NCBI RefSeq assembly: GCF_030848805.1
Contig: NC_092361.1
Location: 12,192,794 to 12,256,793, forward strand
Length of the DNA: 64,000 nucleotides
Reading direction: 5' to 3'
DNA from: Temnothorax longispinosus
Lineage: Eukaryota > Arthropoda > Insecta > Hymenoptera > Formicidae
Position 1 is the first letter of the stretch. Every line of letters begins with the position of its first letter. Position numbers and translations under genes: made by a program. Below, piece by piece: positions 47,480 to 57,078 of this stretch. Below the pieces are notes generated by a model. The model saw only the letters and a list, made by a program, of their open reading frames with translations, was not told the DNA's origin and did not search any database.

Positions 47480-48535
47480 GCAAAATTATATTATCTAACT
47501 TAACTCAAGTGACATGTATTTCAAAAAAATGATGTGAAATCTTTAATTTCTTTTTCACAAAATTATATTACCTAACTTAACTCAAGTGACGTGTATTTAA
47601 AAAAAAAGATGTGAAATCTTTAATTTCTTCTTCACAAAATTATATTACCTAACTTAACTCAAGTGACATGTATTTAAAAAAAAAGATGTGAAATTTTTAT
47701 TTTCTTCTTCACAAAATTATATTACCTAACTTAACTCAAGTGACATGTATTACAAAAAAAGATGTAAAATCTTTAAATTAAATTACGCCAATTGTAAAGA
47801 AAATACGTATATTGCGTTGAAAGATAATTGTTATGCAACTACTTTAAAGAAATAAAACCCAAGTGGTATTTTCGTATTCCTATTCAAGGGTTTTCCTATT
47901 CTAACCCAAGTGGTAATAGCTTCTTAATTTTCTTTAACAAATTTTTAATATTACAAAGAATCGTTTTAATTACAAAGAATTAAAGAAGTAACAGTACAAA
48001 ATAAAAATATTTAATTAAAACAAAATAAATAAATTTTTCTTGTAAAAAAACTTGGTGCTGCTTTTTTACTCCTGTCGCATTTTTCCCTAAATTATGTTTA
48101 TTGTTTTTTTATTCAATCAAAAATCTTAGTACTAATGTTTAAATTTTAATGTTTAAATTTCAAAGTCTAACAGCGCCAAGTTTTTTTACAAGAAAAATTT
48201 ATTTATTTTGTTTTAATTAAATATTTTTATTTTGTACTGTTACTTCTTTAATTCTTTGTAATTAAAATGATTCTTTGTAATATTAAAAATTTGTTAAAGA
48301 GAATTAAGAAGCTATTACCACTTGGGTTAGAGTAGAAAGACCCTTGAATAGGAATACAAAGATACCACTTGGGTTTTATTTCTTTAAAGTATAGTTGCAT
48401 AACAATTAATTATCTTTCAAAGCAATATACATTTTCTCTTTACAATTGGCGTAATTTAATTTAAAGATTTCACTTTTTTTTTTGAAATACATGGCACTTG
48501 AGTTAAGTTAGGTAATATAATTTTGTGATAATATA
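47480..48535. mobile_element. Foldback element with tandem repeats in one arm
   Basis: The left arm holds four tandem units of about 88 bp (ATTACCTAACTTAACTCAAG, GTGACATGTATT). The right arm ends with one inverse unit (CTTGAGTTAAGTTAGGTAAT). Inner arm blocks pair closely (ACCCAAGTGGTA with TACCACTTGGGT, and AACAAAATAAATAAATTTTT with its inverse) around a loop at 48057-48171. No coding capacity. Confidence 0.85.
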
Positions 48536-48633
48536 GTCGTAAATAATAATTCGCAATAAGAAGAGGCTGCTTTATGTACAAATTTGTTTTGTTAATAATT
48601 TTTTAACAAACAATGACCGATGGCTAAAACCTT

Positions 48634-48782
48634 CTGGAAGTCACTTTGGGCTGCGTCCGAAAACTTTACTCGGGTGCACATCGCGTCGTTCTATCTTTGT
48701 CACTTACTAAAAATTGAACAAAGACAGAACGCGCGCGACGCTGGTGTGTACCCGAGTGAAGTTTTCGAACGCAGCCCAAAGT
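48634..48782. mobile_element. Hairpin element, ACTTTGGGCTGCGT ends
   Basis: Left TTTGGGCTGCGTCCGAAAAC pairs with GTTTTCGAACGCAGCCCAAA at the right. Inner arms around GCACATCGCGTCGTTCTATC pair less perfectly. Confidence 0.85.
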
Positions 48783-48916
48783 TAGGGCCAAAGTACATAT
48801 GACAGTCGTAGTCGTGGACGTAAGTAACGCACAAGCTTTGGCGTATCCTGATTTGTCAGGTTGAGGACTACGACCGTCGTATATCGCTATGCCATGTTAT
48901 GTGCTTTGGCTCTTAA
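48783..48916. mobile_element. Hairpin element, GGGCCAAAGTACATA ends, TTA flanks
   Basis: GGGCCAAAGTACATA at the left and TATGTGCTTTGGCTC-like inverse at the right, with TTA directly outside each end. It directly follows the previous hairpin. Confidence 0.7.
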
Positions 48917-49304
48917 TAGTAATTGAAAGAAACCTAAATTAAACTCTTGTATGTTTACATCATACATAGAGCGCGATAGAGAAAAGAACACAAGTATAAC
49001 CAAGATGTAAAAGATATAATACATATAAAAAAAAAGAATAAAGCTAAGAATAACAAAATGGGCACAGAAATAAATCAGATATTCTCAAATAAATACAAAA
49101 TATAACTAAACGTCAATATATACGTTTGTTTCTCCCAATCATATTTTAAGTCTGTTTATAGATTAACTGATTTTTATCTCACAAAAAATAAAATAATATA
49201 CAACATACGATATACAACATATGTCCTAATAATAATTTAAAAAAGCCCAATTAATTCTATGCTTGCGTCACAGAGAGCAATGGAGTAAAGAATACAAGTA
49301 TAAA
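48917..49304. other. AT-rich, no gene seen
   Basis: No coding pattern or repeat recognised. Confidence 0.5.
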
Positions 49305-49702
49305 GCCCCTTGCACAATGCCAGGCAACATGCAATAGGAACAGGGAATAGAAATCGAAAATCATATATAAATGCAGAATAAACAGTGACACATACTACGT
49401 TTACGCGAACGTTACTTCTGTAGTAACTTATGATAATTCACCCGTTTACGCGGAGTAAATTATCGTAAGTTACTACAAAATCCCGTTTACGCGAAGGAAT
49501 TATCGTAAGTTACTACAGAAATAACGCTCGCGTAAACGTAGTAACAGGCAATAGACACAGAGTTTCCGTTACGTTGGAAATTCTGTGCCTATTGCCAGTT
49601 GCCAACCAATCATAGCATTCGAATTTTTTAGATTGTAATTAACGATTTTTTTGTTATTTCCTGTTCCTATTGCCTGTTGCTTGGCATTGTGCAAGGGGCT
49701 TA
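49305..49702. mobile_element. Hairpin element with a second hairpin nested inside
   Basis: Outer ends AAGCCCCTTGCACAATGCC and GGCATTGTGCAAGGGGCTT are perfect inverses. The next blocks (GCAATAGGAACAGG with CCTGTTCCTATTGC) also pair. 49393-49543 is a second palindrome (ACTACGTTTACGCGA with TCGCGTAAACGTAGT), of the same family as 40331-40482. Confidence 0.87.
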
Positions 49703-50000
49703 ATAAAAGTGTAAAAGATATATGAAAAATATATATGAAAAAAAAGTTAAGCTAACGATAACTAGATGTGTACGCTTTGGTAGCTGTTTCACGCAAGCGC
49801 TTTTCGCGTCTAGAAAGTACAAACTATCTACGTCAGGTTTCCCTACAATTCCTACTCATTCTCGAGAGAAAACTAATAAAGTTTCCAGACTTTACGAAGT
49901 CCTCCATATTTCCTGTGAGTGACAGTATTGCGTCAGATAGGAGATTTGCATCGAGCTCATACTCAAACGACAAAAAGAAAAAGCGAGAGAGAGAGAGAGA

Positions 50001-50056
<56 letters not shown>

Positions 50057-50281
50057 GGAAGGAGTAAAGGTAGACGGGTATAGATGCATATGTCGTAGTT
50101 TTGCGCGCGCGCAAAGATAGGTACACAACTGGTACGAGGCAGAGAGAGATGGAGTCAGATAGAGAAATGTAATGGAAATGTAAGAAGTGCGAACGCATTA
50201 ACGCAGTATGTCATAACGGACTCTGCGTGAAAATGAGAGAACACGAGGACAAGCCATACATATACATGCACATATACGGAA
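49703..50281. other. Flank with (GA)n microsatellite
   Basis: A GA-rich run lies at about 49986-50053 with a few interruptions. The Ser-Leu and Arg-Glu frames over it are artefacts. Nothing else seen. Confidence 0.75.
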
Positions 50282-51123
50282 CGAAGCGCGAGCTCCCGTG
50301 GCTATCGTTGATCGTTGTTGCTGCCGCCACTACTATCACACTCTACGACCTCTACGTTGCGCTACGCTCTCCCGTCTGTTTACTCACCAGCATCTTTTAG
50401 AGCTCCACGGCGTTAATTCAATCGGATTAGATGCACTTGAAAGACATCAGAACAAACGCACGCAGATCCTTACATCGTCTGTTCCGGTAACGAGAATCGC
50501 GTGCAGGCAAAGCAGCAGTATGGCACAGACTGACCCGCTTCGAGAAAACGGCACTCTCCGTAGCACTTCGCGACACGAATGAGTATGAGCCAGAGCTTCT
50601 GTTCCCAGCCCATTTCCACTTTAACGAGGCTATTTATCAGCCGACTACTCGGCCGCTCTCATTGGATCATAACGCGACGATCCATACGTCGTCGCGTACG
50701 TCAAAAGGACCGTCCGGAGTTCCGGAGTACGTTACAAACGTACAGCGCAATACAGACCCATTCAGTGCCGTATGTATGTATGTACGTATGTAAGTATGTA
50801 TAAACACCGTACGTGGATTATCGCCGAACGGTGAACTACACTCGGAAATAACGGGCGACTTCTTTCTCATTCGCACTCTACTACGCGAAACGCGAATGCA
50901 CGCCACTCGAAGAGATTCAATACCGAAACGGCGCGTCGAATATGCGCCTTCACAGGGTGACAGACGAGACGATAGGGATCGGCAGGACAGGGATGTGCAA
51001 CAGCGATGAACGACTGAACTGACTGAAGTTTTACATTACACCGGGCGCGTGCCAACAAAACGCCATCTAGGTACATACCTATTCTTGAAATTGTTCGTTA
51101 TGAAACGAATACGTTTATGAACG
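50282..51123. promoter_or_regulatory. GC-richer unique stretch, possible promoter or noncoding exon
   Basis: Composition is clearly less AT-rich than its surroundings and CG dinucleotides are common. A GTATGTATGTAC repeat lies near 50771-50801. No splice-bounded coding exon could be built. It could be a promoter or 5' noncoding exon of a gene whose body I cannot see (the unfound first exon of ARID4 is one possibility). Confidence 0.25.
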
Positions 51124-51143
51124 TAAAGGCCATTGCACGTTAA

Positions 51144-51300
51144 GGGCCATCTACAATGAGTCGCAGTCGTAAGTCACTCGTAAAAGTCGTAAGAAATTGA
51201 CCAATCACAGTCTATTATTCTCTTTGCGGTCGAAGAATAATAAACTGTGATTGGTCAATTTCTTACGACTCTTGCGACTGCGACTCATTGTAGATGGCCC
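51144..51300. mobile_element. TTAA-flanked hairpin, CCAAT-core family
   Basis: GGGCCATCTACAATGAGTCG pairs with CGACTCATTGTAGATGGCCC, nearly perfect. Core TTGACCAATCACAG with CTGTGATTGGTCAA. TTAA lies on both sides (51140-51143 and 51301-51304). Confidence 0.9.
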
Positions 51301-51353
51301 TTAACTGTGCACTAGTGCAAGCGCCCGAATTCGCTAAAAGTTTTAGTCATAAG

Positions 51354-51499
51354 GCCCGGTCTACAATGGATGTCGGAAGTCGGAGTCGTAAGAAATTGAC
51401 CAATCACAATCTATTATTCTTCTTGCGGTCGAAGAATAATGAACTGTGATTGGTCAATTTCTTACGACTCCGACTTCCGACATTCATTGTAGACCGGGC
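51354..51499. mobile_element. Hairpin, CCAAT-core family
   Basis: GCCCGGTCTACAATG pairs with CATTGTAGACCGGGC. Core TTGACCAATCACA with TGTGATTGGTCAA. The loop shares TTGCGGTCGAAGAATAAT with the neighbouring hairpin. Confidence 0.9.
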
Positions 51500-51510
51500 A
51501 TAATCGTAAT

Positions 51511-51955
51511 GCCCGTTCTAGACTGGAGGATGAGCCGACTCTCGGCTCATCCGCCTTCTATGGGTGCATTCGGGGAGACGCTATTAATGCTATAAACGCA
51601 AACGCTATGAACTTCGTTAGAGGAGCCAATAGCGCGACAGCGATAGCAAGCTCCCCGAACGCAGCTTAAGCGCCAATAGTATTTCGTGCCTCACCTCGAA
51701 AATAATAGCGAAAATAGCGCGAGTAATGACGTCACGCTGCCTTTACAGTGACGTCATCATCGTATATCACAGCGCCACAAAGCGTCTCCTCGAACAGTTT
51801 TGGACGATAATTGTGGCTAATAGCGTGCTGCCTCCCCGAATGCACCCTATAGTGTACGTGACATATCTACTATACATAAACTATAGATTTTTTCCCGTCT
51901 ACACCACTCACTCGGATGAGCCGAGAGTCGGCTCATCCTCCAGTCTAGAACGGGC
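51511..51955. mobile_element. Hairpin with another hairpin in its loop
   Basis: The outer arm GCCCGTTCTAGACTGGAGG, then ATGAGCCGACTCTCGGCTCAT, is inverted at 51905-51955. The loop holds 51559-51850 with inverse ends TGGGTGCATTCGGGG and CCCCGAATGCACCC. Confidence 0.88.
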
Positions 51956-52148
51956 ATAAGGCCGTAAGAAAATAGACCAATCACAGTCGATTATTCTCCT
52001 TAAGCTCGAAGAATAATCGAGTGCGATTGGTCTATTTTCTTACGGCCTTACGATTATGACTAAAACTTTGTTACGTGCAATGGCCTTAAAAGGTGCGATT
52101 TAGAGCTCAGAAACAATGACAAAAATAAGGAATAAGATAAAGGAATAA

Positions 52149-52567
52149 AGGCCATTGCACGTAACAAAGTTTTATGCTAGGGGAGCGCGCTATTAGCGCT
52201 ATTTGCTTATTCTATCCTTGTTTTACACCTGATGAGCGATAAAGATAGAACGATGCAATAGCGCTAATAGCGCGCTCCCCGAACGCAGCCTAGGTCTACA
52301 ATGCGAGTCGTAAAGTCGTGAGTCGTAAGAATTGATCAATCACAGTCGATTATTCTCTTCAAATTCGATTGTGATTGGTCAATTCTTACGACTCACGACT
52401 TTACGACTCGCATTGTAGACCTAGCATTAGTCATAATCGTAAGGTCGTAAGAAAATAGACCAATCACAGTCGATTATTCTCCTTGAGCTTGAAGAATAAT
52501 CGAGTGTGATTGGTCTATTTTCTTACGACTTTACGATTATAACTAAACTTTGTTACGTGCAATGGCC
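52149..52567. mobile_element. Second composite hairpin, same outer arms, different cargo
   Basis: The outer ends AAGGCCATTGCACGTAACAA and TTGTTACGTGCAATGGCCTT match 51124-52090. Its left arm carries two other hairpins: 52177-52281 (GGGGAGCGCGCTATTAGCGC with its inverse) and 52291-52429 (AGGTCTACAATGCGAGTCG with its inverse; core variant TTGATCAATCACAG). The central hairpin again has AGACCAATCACAGTCGATTA. Confidence 0.87.
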
Positions 52568-52570
52568 TTA

Positions 52571-52720
52571 AGCTGGATTCAGACAGGACGCGTCAAGCGT
52601 CAAGCAGCGAGCAGCAACCAATCAGCGAGGCGATATTTTCTACGCCACTGCTGATATCACCTCGCTGATTGGGTTGTTGCTCGCTGCTTGACGCTTGACA
52701 CGTCCTGTCTGAATCCAGCT
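52571..52720. mobile_element. Hairpin element with TTA flanks
   Basis: AGCTGGATTCAGACAGGACG pairs with CGTCCTGTCTGAATCCAGCT. TTA lies at 52568-52570 and 52721-52723. The core contains AACCAATCAGCGAGG and its inverse. A 3-bp TTA duplication would suit a PIF/Harbinger-type element (inference). Confidence 0.9.
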
Positions 52721-52731
52721 TTAAGGAATAA

Positions 52732-52882
52732 TGCTAAAGACTCCATAGACGCGGAAACGCCGTGCGGTAGAGTGCGTTGACCAATCAGAAGGCTGCCGCA
52801 AGTCGCCTGCGGCAAAATCAAAATTTGTGATTGATCAACGCACTCTGCCGCCGGCGTTTCCGCGTCTATGGAGTCTTAGCAT
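52732..52882. mobile_element. Hairpin element, ATGCTAAAGACTCCATAG ends
   Basis: GACTCCATAGACGCGGAAACG pairs with CGTTTCCGCGTCTATGGAGTC across the element. The core has GTTGACCAATCAG and an inverse variant. Confidence 0.88.
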
Positions 52883-53172
52883 AAGGGAATGTCGCAGCTA
52901 GTACATTCAGCCGTGACGTACAGAATGTAGCCGTGAACTACAAATGGTTTTTCCCAAAGTTTAGCCAAATTAATTAACGAATCTCATTAAACTTATGCTC
53001 GTTTTAATCAGTAAGATCAGCCGCAACCCGGTACATAGCCGGATTTTCCATTTTGGCTCTTAAAAATTTATAATAAATAAATAACGGAGTTAAAGTGCAG
53101 TTTAAAATGCACTTAGTGCATAAAGTGCACCCGAGTGTACCTGAGTTCGGCCGTGATTCCTGTCGACCCTTA
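52883..53172. other. Short unique stretch between hairpins
   Basis: No gene seen. Contains AAGTGCA-type short repeats near 53092-53130. Confidence 0.5.
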
Positions 53173-53476
53173 GGCTGAGTTTCCACTGAGCGCGTCACGC
53201 GTCGCGTCATCCAATCAAAACATCCCATTTCGATCCCGTCACAAGAATGTAATGAAATGGGATGTTTTGATTGGTTCAACTCGGACGACGCGATGCGTGA
53301 CGCGCTCAGTGGAAACTCAGCCTTAAGGCTGAGTTTCCACTGAGCGCGTCACGCGTCGCGTCATCCAATCAAAACATCCCATTTCGATCCCGTCACAAGA
53401 ATGTAATGAAATGGGATGTTTTGATTGGTTAACTTGTGACGACGCGACGCGTGACGCGCTCAGTGGAAACTCAGCC
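53173..53476. mobile_element. Two near-identical hairpins in tandem
   Basis: Copies at 53173-53322 and 53327-53476. Each starts GGCTGAGTTTCCACTGAGCG, ends with its inverse, and has the core AACATCCCATTTCGATCCC. They are separated by a shared TTA(A) and flanked by TTA (53170-53172) and TAA (53477-53479). They differ by a handful of bases in one arm (GGTTCAACTCGGACG against GGTTAACTTGTGACG). Confidence 0.93.
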
Positions 53477-53479
53477 TAA

Positions 53480-53634
53480 GCGGGGAGCACACACTTCTGC
53501 ACAACGCATAATGCGTAAGCTGGCGTAAGCATAAGAAAATTGATTGGTCCATACACATGTGCATAAGGAAATAGACCAATCAATTTTCTTATGCTTACGC
53601 ATTATGCGTTGTGCAGAAGTGTGTGTCCGGGCCC
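53480..53634. mobile_element. Hairpin element, CACACTTCTGCACAACGC arms
   Basis: CACACACTTCTGCACAACGC pairs with GCGTTGTGCAGAAGTGTGTG. The core ATTGATTGGTCCATA pairs with a GACCAATCAATTTTC inverse. A shortened relative is at 63527-63638 in the Rab1 neighbourhood. It is the last hairpin before the PRMT1 promoter region. Confidence 0.9.
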
Positions 53635-53918
53635 TTAAGGTGGTTTTGAATACAAGATCGGCTATGAATACCGGCCTATATGATTTTAATATGATTAAAT
53701 TATTTTGTATAATATAAATAATTTTTAAATATAGTTACATATTCTATTCGCAGCTTGCTTTTTGTGTAACACGAAAGAAATCGGTGAGCCATAAGGGATT
53801 CTTGAAAGAAAACATAAAAGATTTGTATTCGCGTATAGCGAGATTGTGGTCGGTGAGAATCACGATGCTAGTGACGGGCCTGAGAGATGATCCGGTCGTC
53901 TGCTGTGACGCAGTCAAA
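53635..53918 (+). promoter_or_regulatory. Probable promoter/5' UTR of PRMT1
   Basis: Unique sequence between the last hairpin and the PRMT1 start codon. The frame upstream of the chosen ATG is open and in frame from 53784, but the added residues resemble nothing in the family, so it is treated as untranslated. Confidence 0.5.
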
Positions 53919-56231
53919 ATGGCGACGAGTGATGAAGTGCCGGTAGAAATCAAGCAGAGTCGCGCGTGTATCACGGAGAATTCGGTGAGTTTTATCGAGT
54001 GGGTTATTTCAGTAAAATAACGGAGGGCTCGATCTTTAACGGGATATTATTGACCGATACAATCCAAAGATAATAGACGCACACTACTCGAAGTTCAAAA
54101 CGGCTAGAAACGTCGGCTTTGTCGTGATAAAAGTCCTCTCGCGTCGCGTATGTATGTACAGTAGAGACGTAGAGAGTACCCAAGGCTCTTGGCGCGAGTA
54201 GCGGTTGAGAATAGGACCACGCTGCCGTGATACGTTTCCGAGGCGGTTACACGAGGACGTGACGCCAAAGAGCGCCTGGTTACGGATACGCGATTATCGA
54301 GACGCAGAAGATTCGTAACTCTCGGCGGACATTCTATATAGAACAGCGGAAACGATATAGCGGAATATAGCGCGTGTAGGCAGGATATTGACTAGCCGTT
54401 CGATTCCGAAGGGGACGCCATTTGTTTTGGCGGGCACGTGTATTTCATTGCCGGGCGCGAACTCGCTCGTTGGAGTAACAGATCCTGTGCTAATCGTACT
54501 TATGAACAGCATTGTAAATTTACCGTTTAAACAATATTAATTTTTGTAGAAACAGTAGTTTTGGTAGTACGACGTATGTGTGTGCGTTATGCGTTTATAC
54601 GATGTAGCGGAAACTATGTTTCTACGTGATTTACGTATTTTTTACATACTGGAACTAAGCGTTTGTTATATATACTGATAAATTAAGCAGTGCAATATGC
54701 ATATCCATGAAATAAAGCTCTTTAATCTTCCGTGTGCATATGTTTTTTCGGTACCTTCCCAGTGTATACATGGGTCTGTCATGTTCGACGTTATTTTTCC
54801 CTACTTTAAAGTATTCTAAAAAATCTGAAAAATTCACAAAACATTTGTCTACATTGTAGTTGACGATTTTATAGTCATTTTGATGAACATTGTTTATTTA
54901 ATATTTTCTGGCAGGCTTGCAAGTTAAGTTACGACCGATGTCATTTTGTCTCGGATGCCGTTGACCCATGTTTACACACGGAGAGTTAATGCAATAAGAT
55001 CGTAAAATATTATATTTTGAGATTTTATTGTACCGCTGCAATTTTATAGTTAAAACTTACAAGCGCATAATAAATTAGAGAGTGAAATATAGTTCAAATA
55101 ATTTGTTCGATGCGTTGATTGGTTTCTAACATACTATAAATATTACAGATGTCAGAAATGGAGTCCATGGACATAGCAGCAGAGCCTACTACTGTGAATA
55201 AGAATGCTAGTGTACCATCCTGCAGAGAATCTGTATCTGTCGATGACATGACCTCGAGGGATTACTATTTTGATTCCTATGCTCATTATGGAATACATGA
55301 AGAAATGCTAAAGGATGAAGTACGCACCGTGACTTATCGAAACTCAATGTATCATAACAAACATCTCTTCAAAGGAAAGACAGTTCTCGATATCGGCTGT
55401 GGCACCGGTATTCTCTCCATGTTTGCAGCTAAAGCTGGTGCAGCTAAAGTCATTGGTATCGAATGCTCTAATATTGTTGAGTATGCAGAGAAGATAGTGG
55501 AGGCAAATAATCTGTCCAATGTTATAACGATACTTAAGGGGAAAGTCGAAGAGGTTTCATTGCCTGACGGAATAGAAAAGGTTGATATAATAATATCCGA
55601 ATGGATGGGCTACTGTTTGTTTTACGAATCGATGTTGGATACAGTACTCTTTGCCAGAGACAAGTGGCTCCGCGAAGATGGTATGCTCTTCCCTGATAAA
55701 GCGACTCTATTCATTTGTGGAATCGAAGATAGACAATATAAAGACGAAAAGATCAATTGGTGGGATGATGTGTATGGATTTGACATGAGTAGCATAAGGA
55801 AGGTGGCTATCAGCGAACCGCTAGTAGATGTCGTCGATCCAAAGCAAGTCGTCACAAATGCATGCCTAATCAAAGAAGTTGACCTTTACACAGTGACGAA
55901 GGCCGATCTTGAATTTTCGTCGCCGTTTACCCTTCAAGTTCGCAGAAACGACTATGTCCAAGCTCTAGTTACGTTCTTCAACATCGAATTCACCAAGTGC
56001 CACAAACGTATTGGCTTCAGTACCGCACCCGAAGTGCCATATACACATTGGAAGCAAACTGTCTTTTACTTCGATGAATACATGACTGTGAAGAAGGGAG
56101 AAGAAATATATGGCGTATTCTCGATGAGGCCCAATGCCAGGAATTACAGGGATCTGGATTTCAGCATCGAGTTAGACTTTAAAGGCGAATTGTGCCAAGT
56201 CCACGAAACTAATAACTATCGTATGCGCTGA
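53919..56231 (+). CDS. Art1: Protein arginine N-methyltransferase 1
   Basis: Type I arginine methyltransferase: moves methyl groups from S-adenosylmethionine to arginines of histone H4 and RNA-binding proteins (asymmetric dimethylarginine), in nucleus and cytoplasm. Exon 1 is 53919-53984 (MATSDEVPVE start in the context CAAAATGG), with a GTGAGT donor; exon 2 is 55149-56231; 382 residues. Residue numbers include exon 1: YFDSYAHYGIHEEML before motif I VLDIGCGTGILS (about 101-112); double-E loop SEWMGYCLFYESM (Glu 173 and 182); THW loop YTHW (about 320-323); C-terminus NNYRMR. Nearly the whole enzyme is in one exon. An alternative start in exon 2 (MSEMESM) is possible. All catalytic motifs are intact. 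Confidence 0.97.
53985..55148 (+). other. PRMT1 intron 1
   Basis: GTGAGT donor and TATTACAG acceptor. Contains no recognised repeat or second gene; minus-strand frames at 54294-54837 match nothing known. Confidence 0.7.
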
Positions 56232-57078
56232 TATACAGTGGATTGCGCGCCACTTTCCACTTTTCTCATAATTCATAAAAAAAAGTCATTTAATCAAGCC
56301 TGAAGTCGATTTCCTATTATGGAGAACTATAAATGATCGCGTTTAGACAGCATGTATTGTCAACGGTATGTGAACTGTTAAACTTTAATTTTGAAAAGCA
56401 TAGCGATGCTTTCTGATTAGACATTTAATATAATGACTTTTATAGACGTTTTCTTCCGTAAACGTGCAAATAATTGGATAATTAATTATTTATAATAATT
56501 AAATTCAGACGAATAACAAGTGTAATAAAAAAAATTTTTACGCGAATTTTCGCGCACAACTAAAAGTAAATTTATCTATCAATTTGTAAAAAAAGTCTTT
56601 AAATGTTAAATATAAATGTTCGGCGATATTTCATTGTAATATTAAAAGAAACTACTTGTAATTAATATCTCTGATGTACAATAAAATATATAATTGTGCG
56701 CTAAAATTCTATCCTCGTTATTTTCTTTTATATTGTTAAACTTTGCTTTAGTATAATCTTATCAAAAGTTGGGGAATGCTTGAATTAATTAGTTTTCACA
56801 TGATCCTCTTACCTCTAATCAATACTCATTTATTGCAACTTGTCGAAAAAAATAATGGAATAATCAATAGACTTATTTTGAAGAATACTATTTTCTGCGA
56901 ATGCATATATTTGCAAACAGATAATGACAAGATGAACGAGCCTGAAGGCAAATATTGTATTTAAACGAGTAATCACATTACTTGTTTTCGTATACTTAGT
57001 AATTTCAATCGTTGATTATGGAGAAGTAGGCTGAGCGCAAAGATATTTTTTTCTCTTTTATTTAAGCAGAGTGTATCA
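56232..57078 (+). other. PRMT1 3' UTR and convergent intergenic gap
   Basis: AATAAA-type signal near 56682 (ACAATAAAATATA) is a likely PRMT1 poly(A) site. The remaining 400 bases separate it from the convergently transcribed Sec10 gene. No other feature seen. Confidence 0.5.

Larger units (their letters stand above)
51124..52090. mobile_element. Composite hairpin element carrying three other hairpins
   Basis: The outer ends AAAGGCCATTGCACGT and ACGTGCAATGGCCTT are inverse. Next blocks AAAGTTTTAGTCATAA and TTATGACTAAAACTTT pair. The innermost hairpin (51958-52049) holds AGACCAATCACAGTCGATTA. Inside the arms lie 51144-51300, 51354-51499 and 51511-51955, listed separately. Confidence 0.85.

Noticed and set aside
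47480..47780. Regular repeats resembling a CRISPR array
   Set aside because: Four units of about 88 bp are contiguous, with no unique spacers, and form one arm of a foldback element in an animal genome.
49768..50198. Arg-Glu and Ser-Leu frames
   Set aside because: Translations of the GA microsatellite.
53784..53918. N-terminal extension of PRMT1 from an upstream in-frame ATG
   Set aside because: The extra 45 residues do not resemble any PRMT1, while the ATG at 53919 has a good context and gives the usual length.
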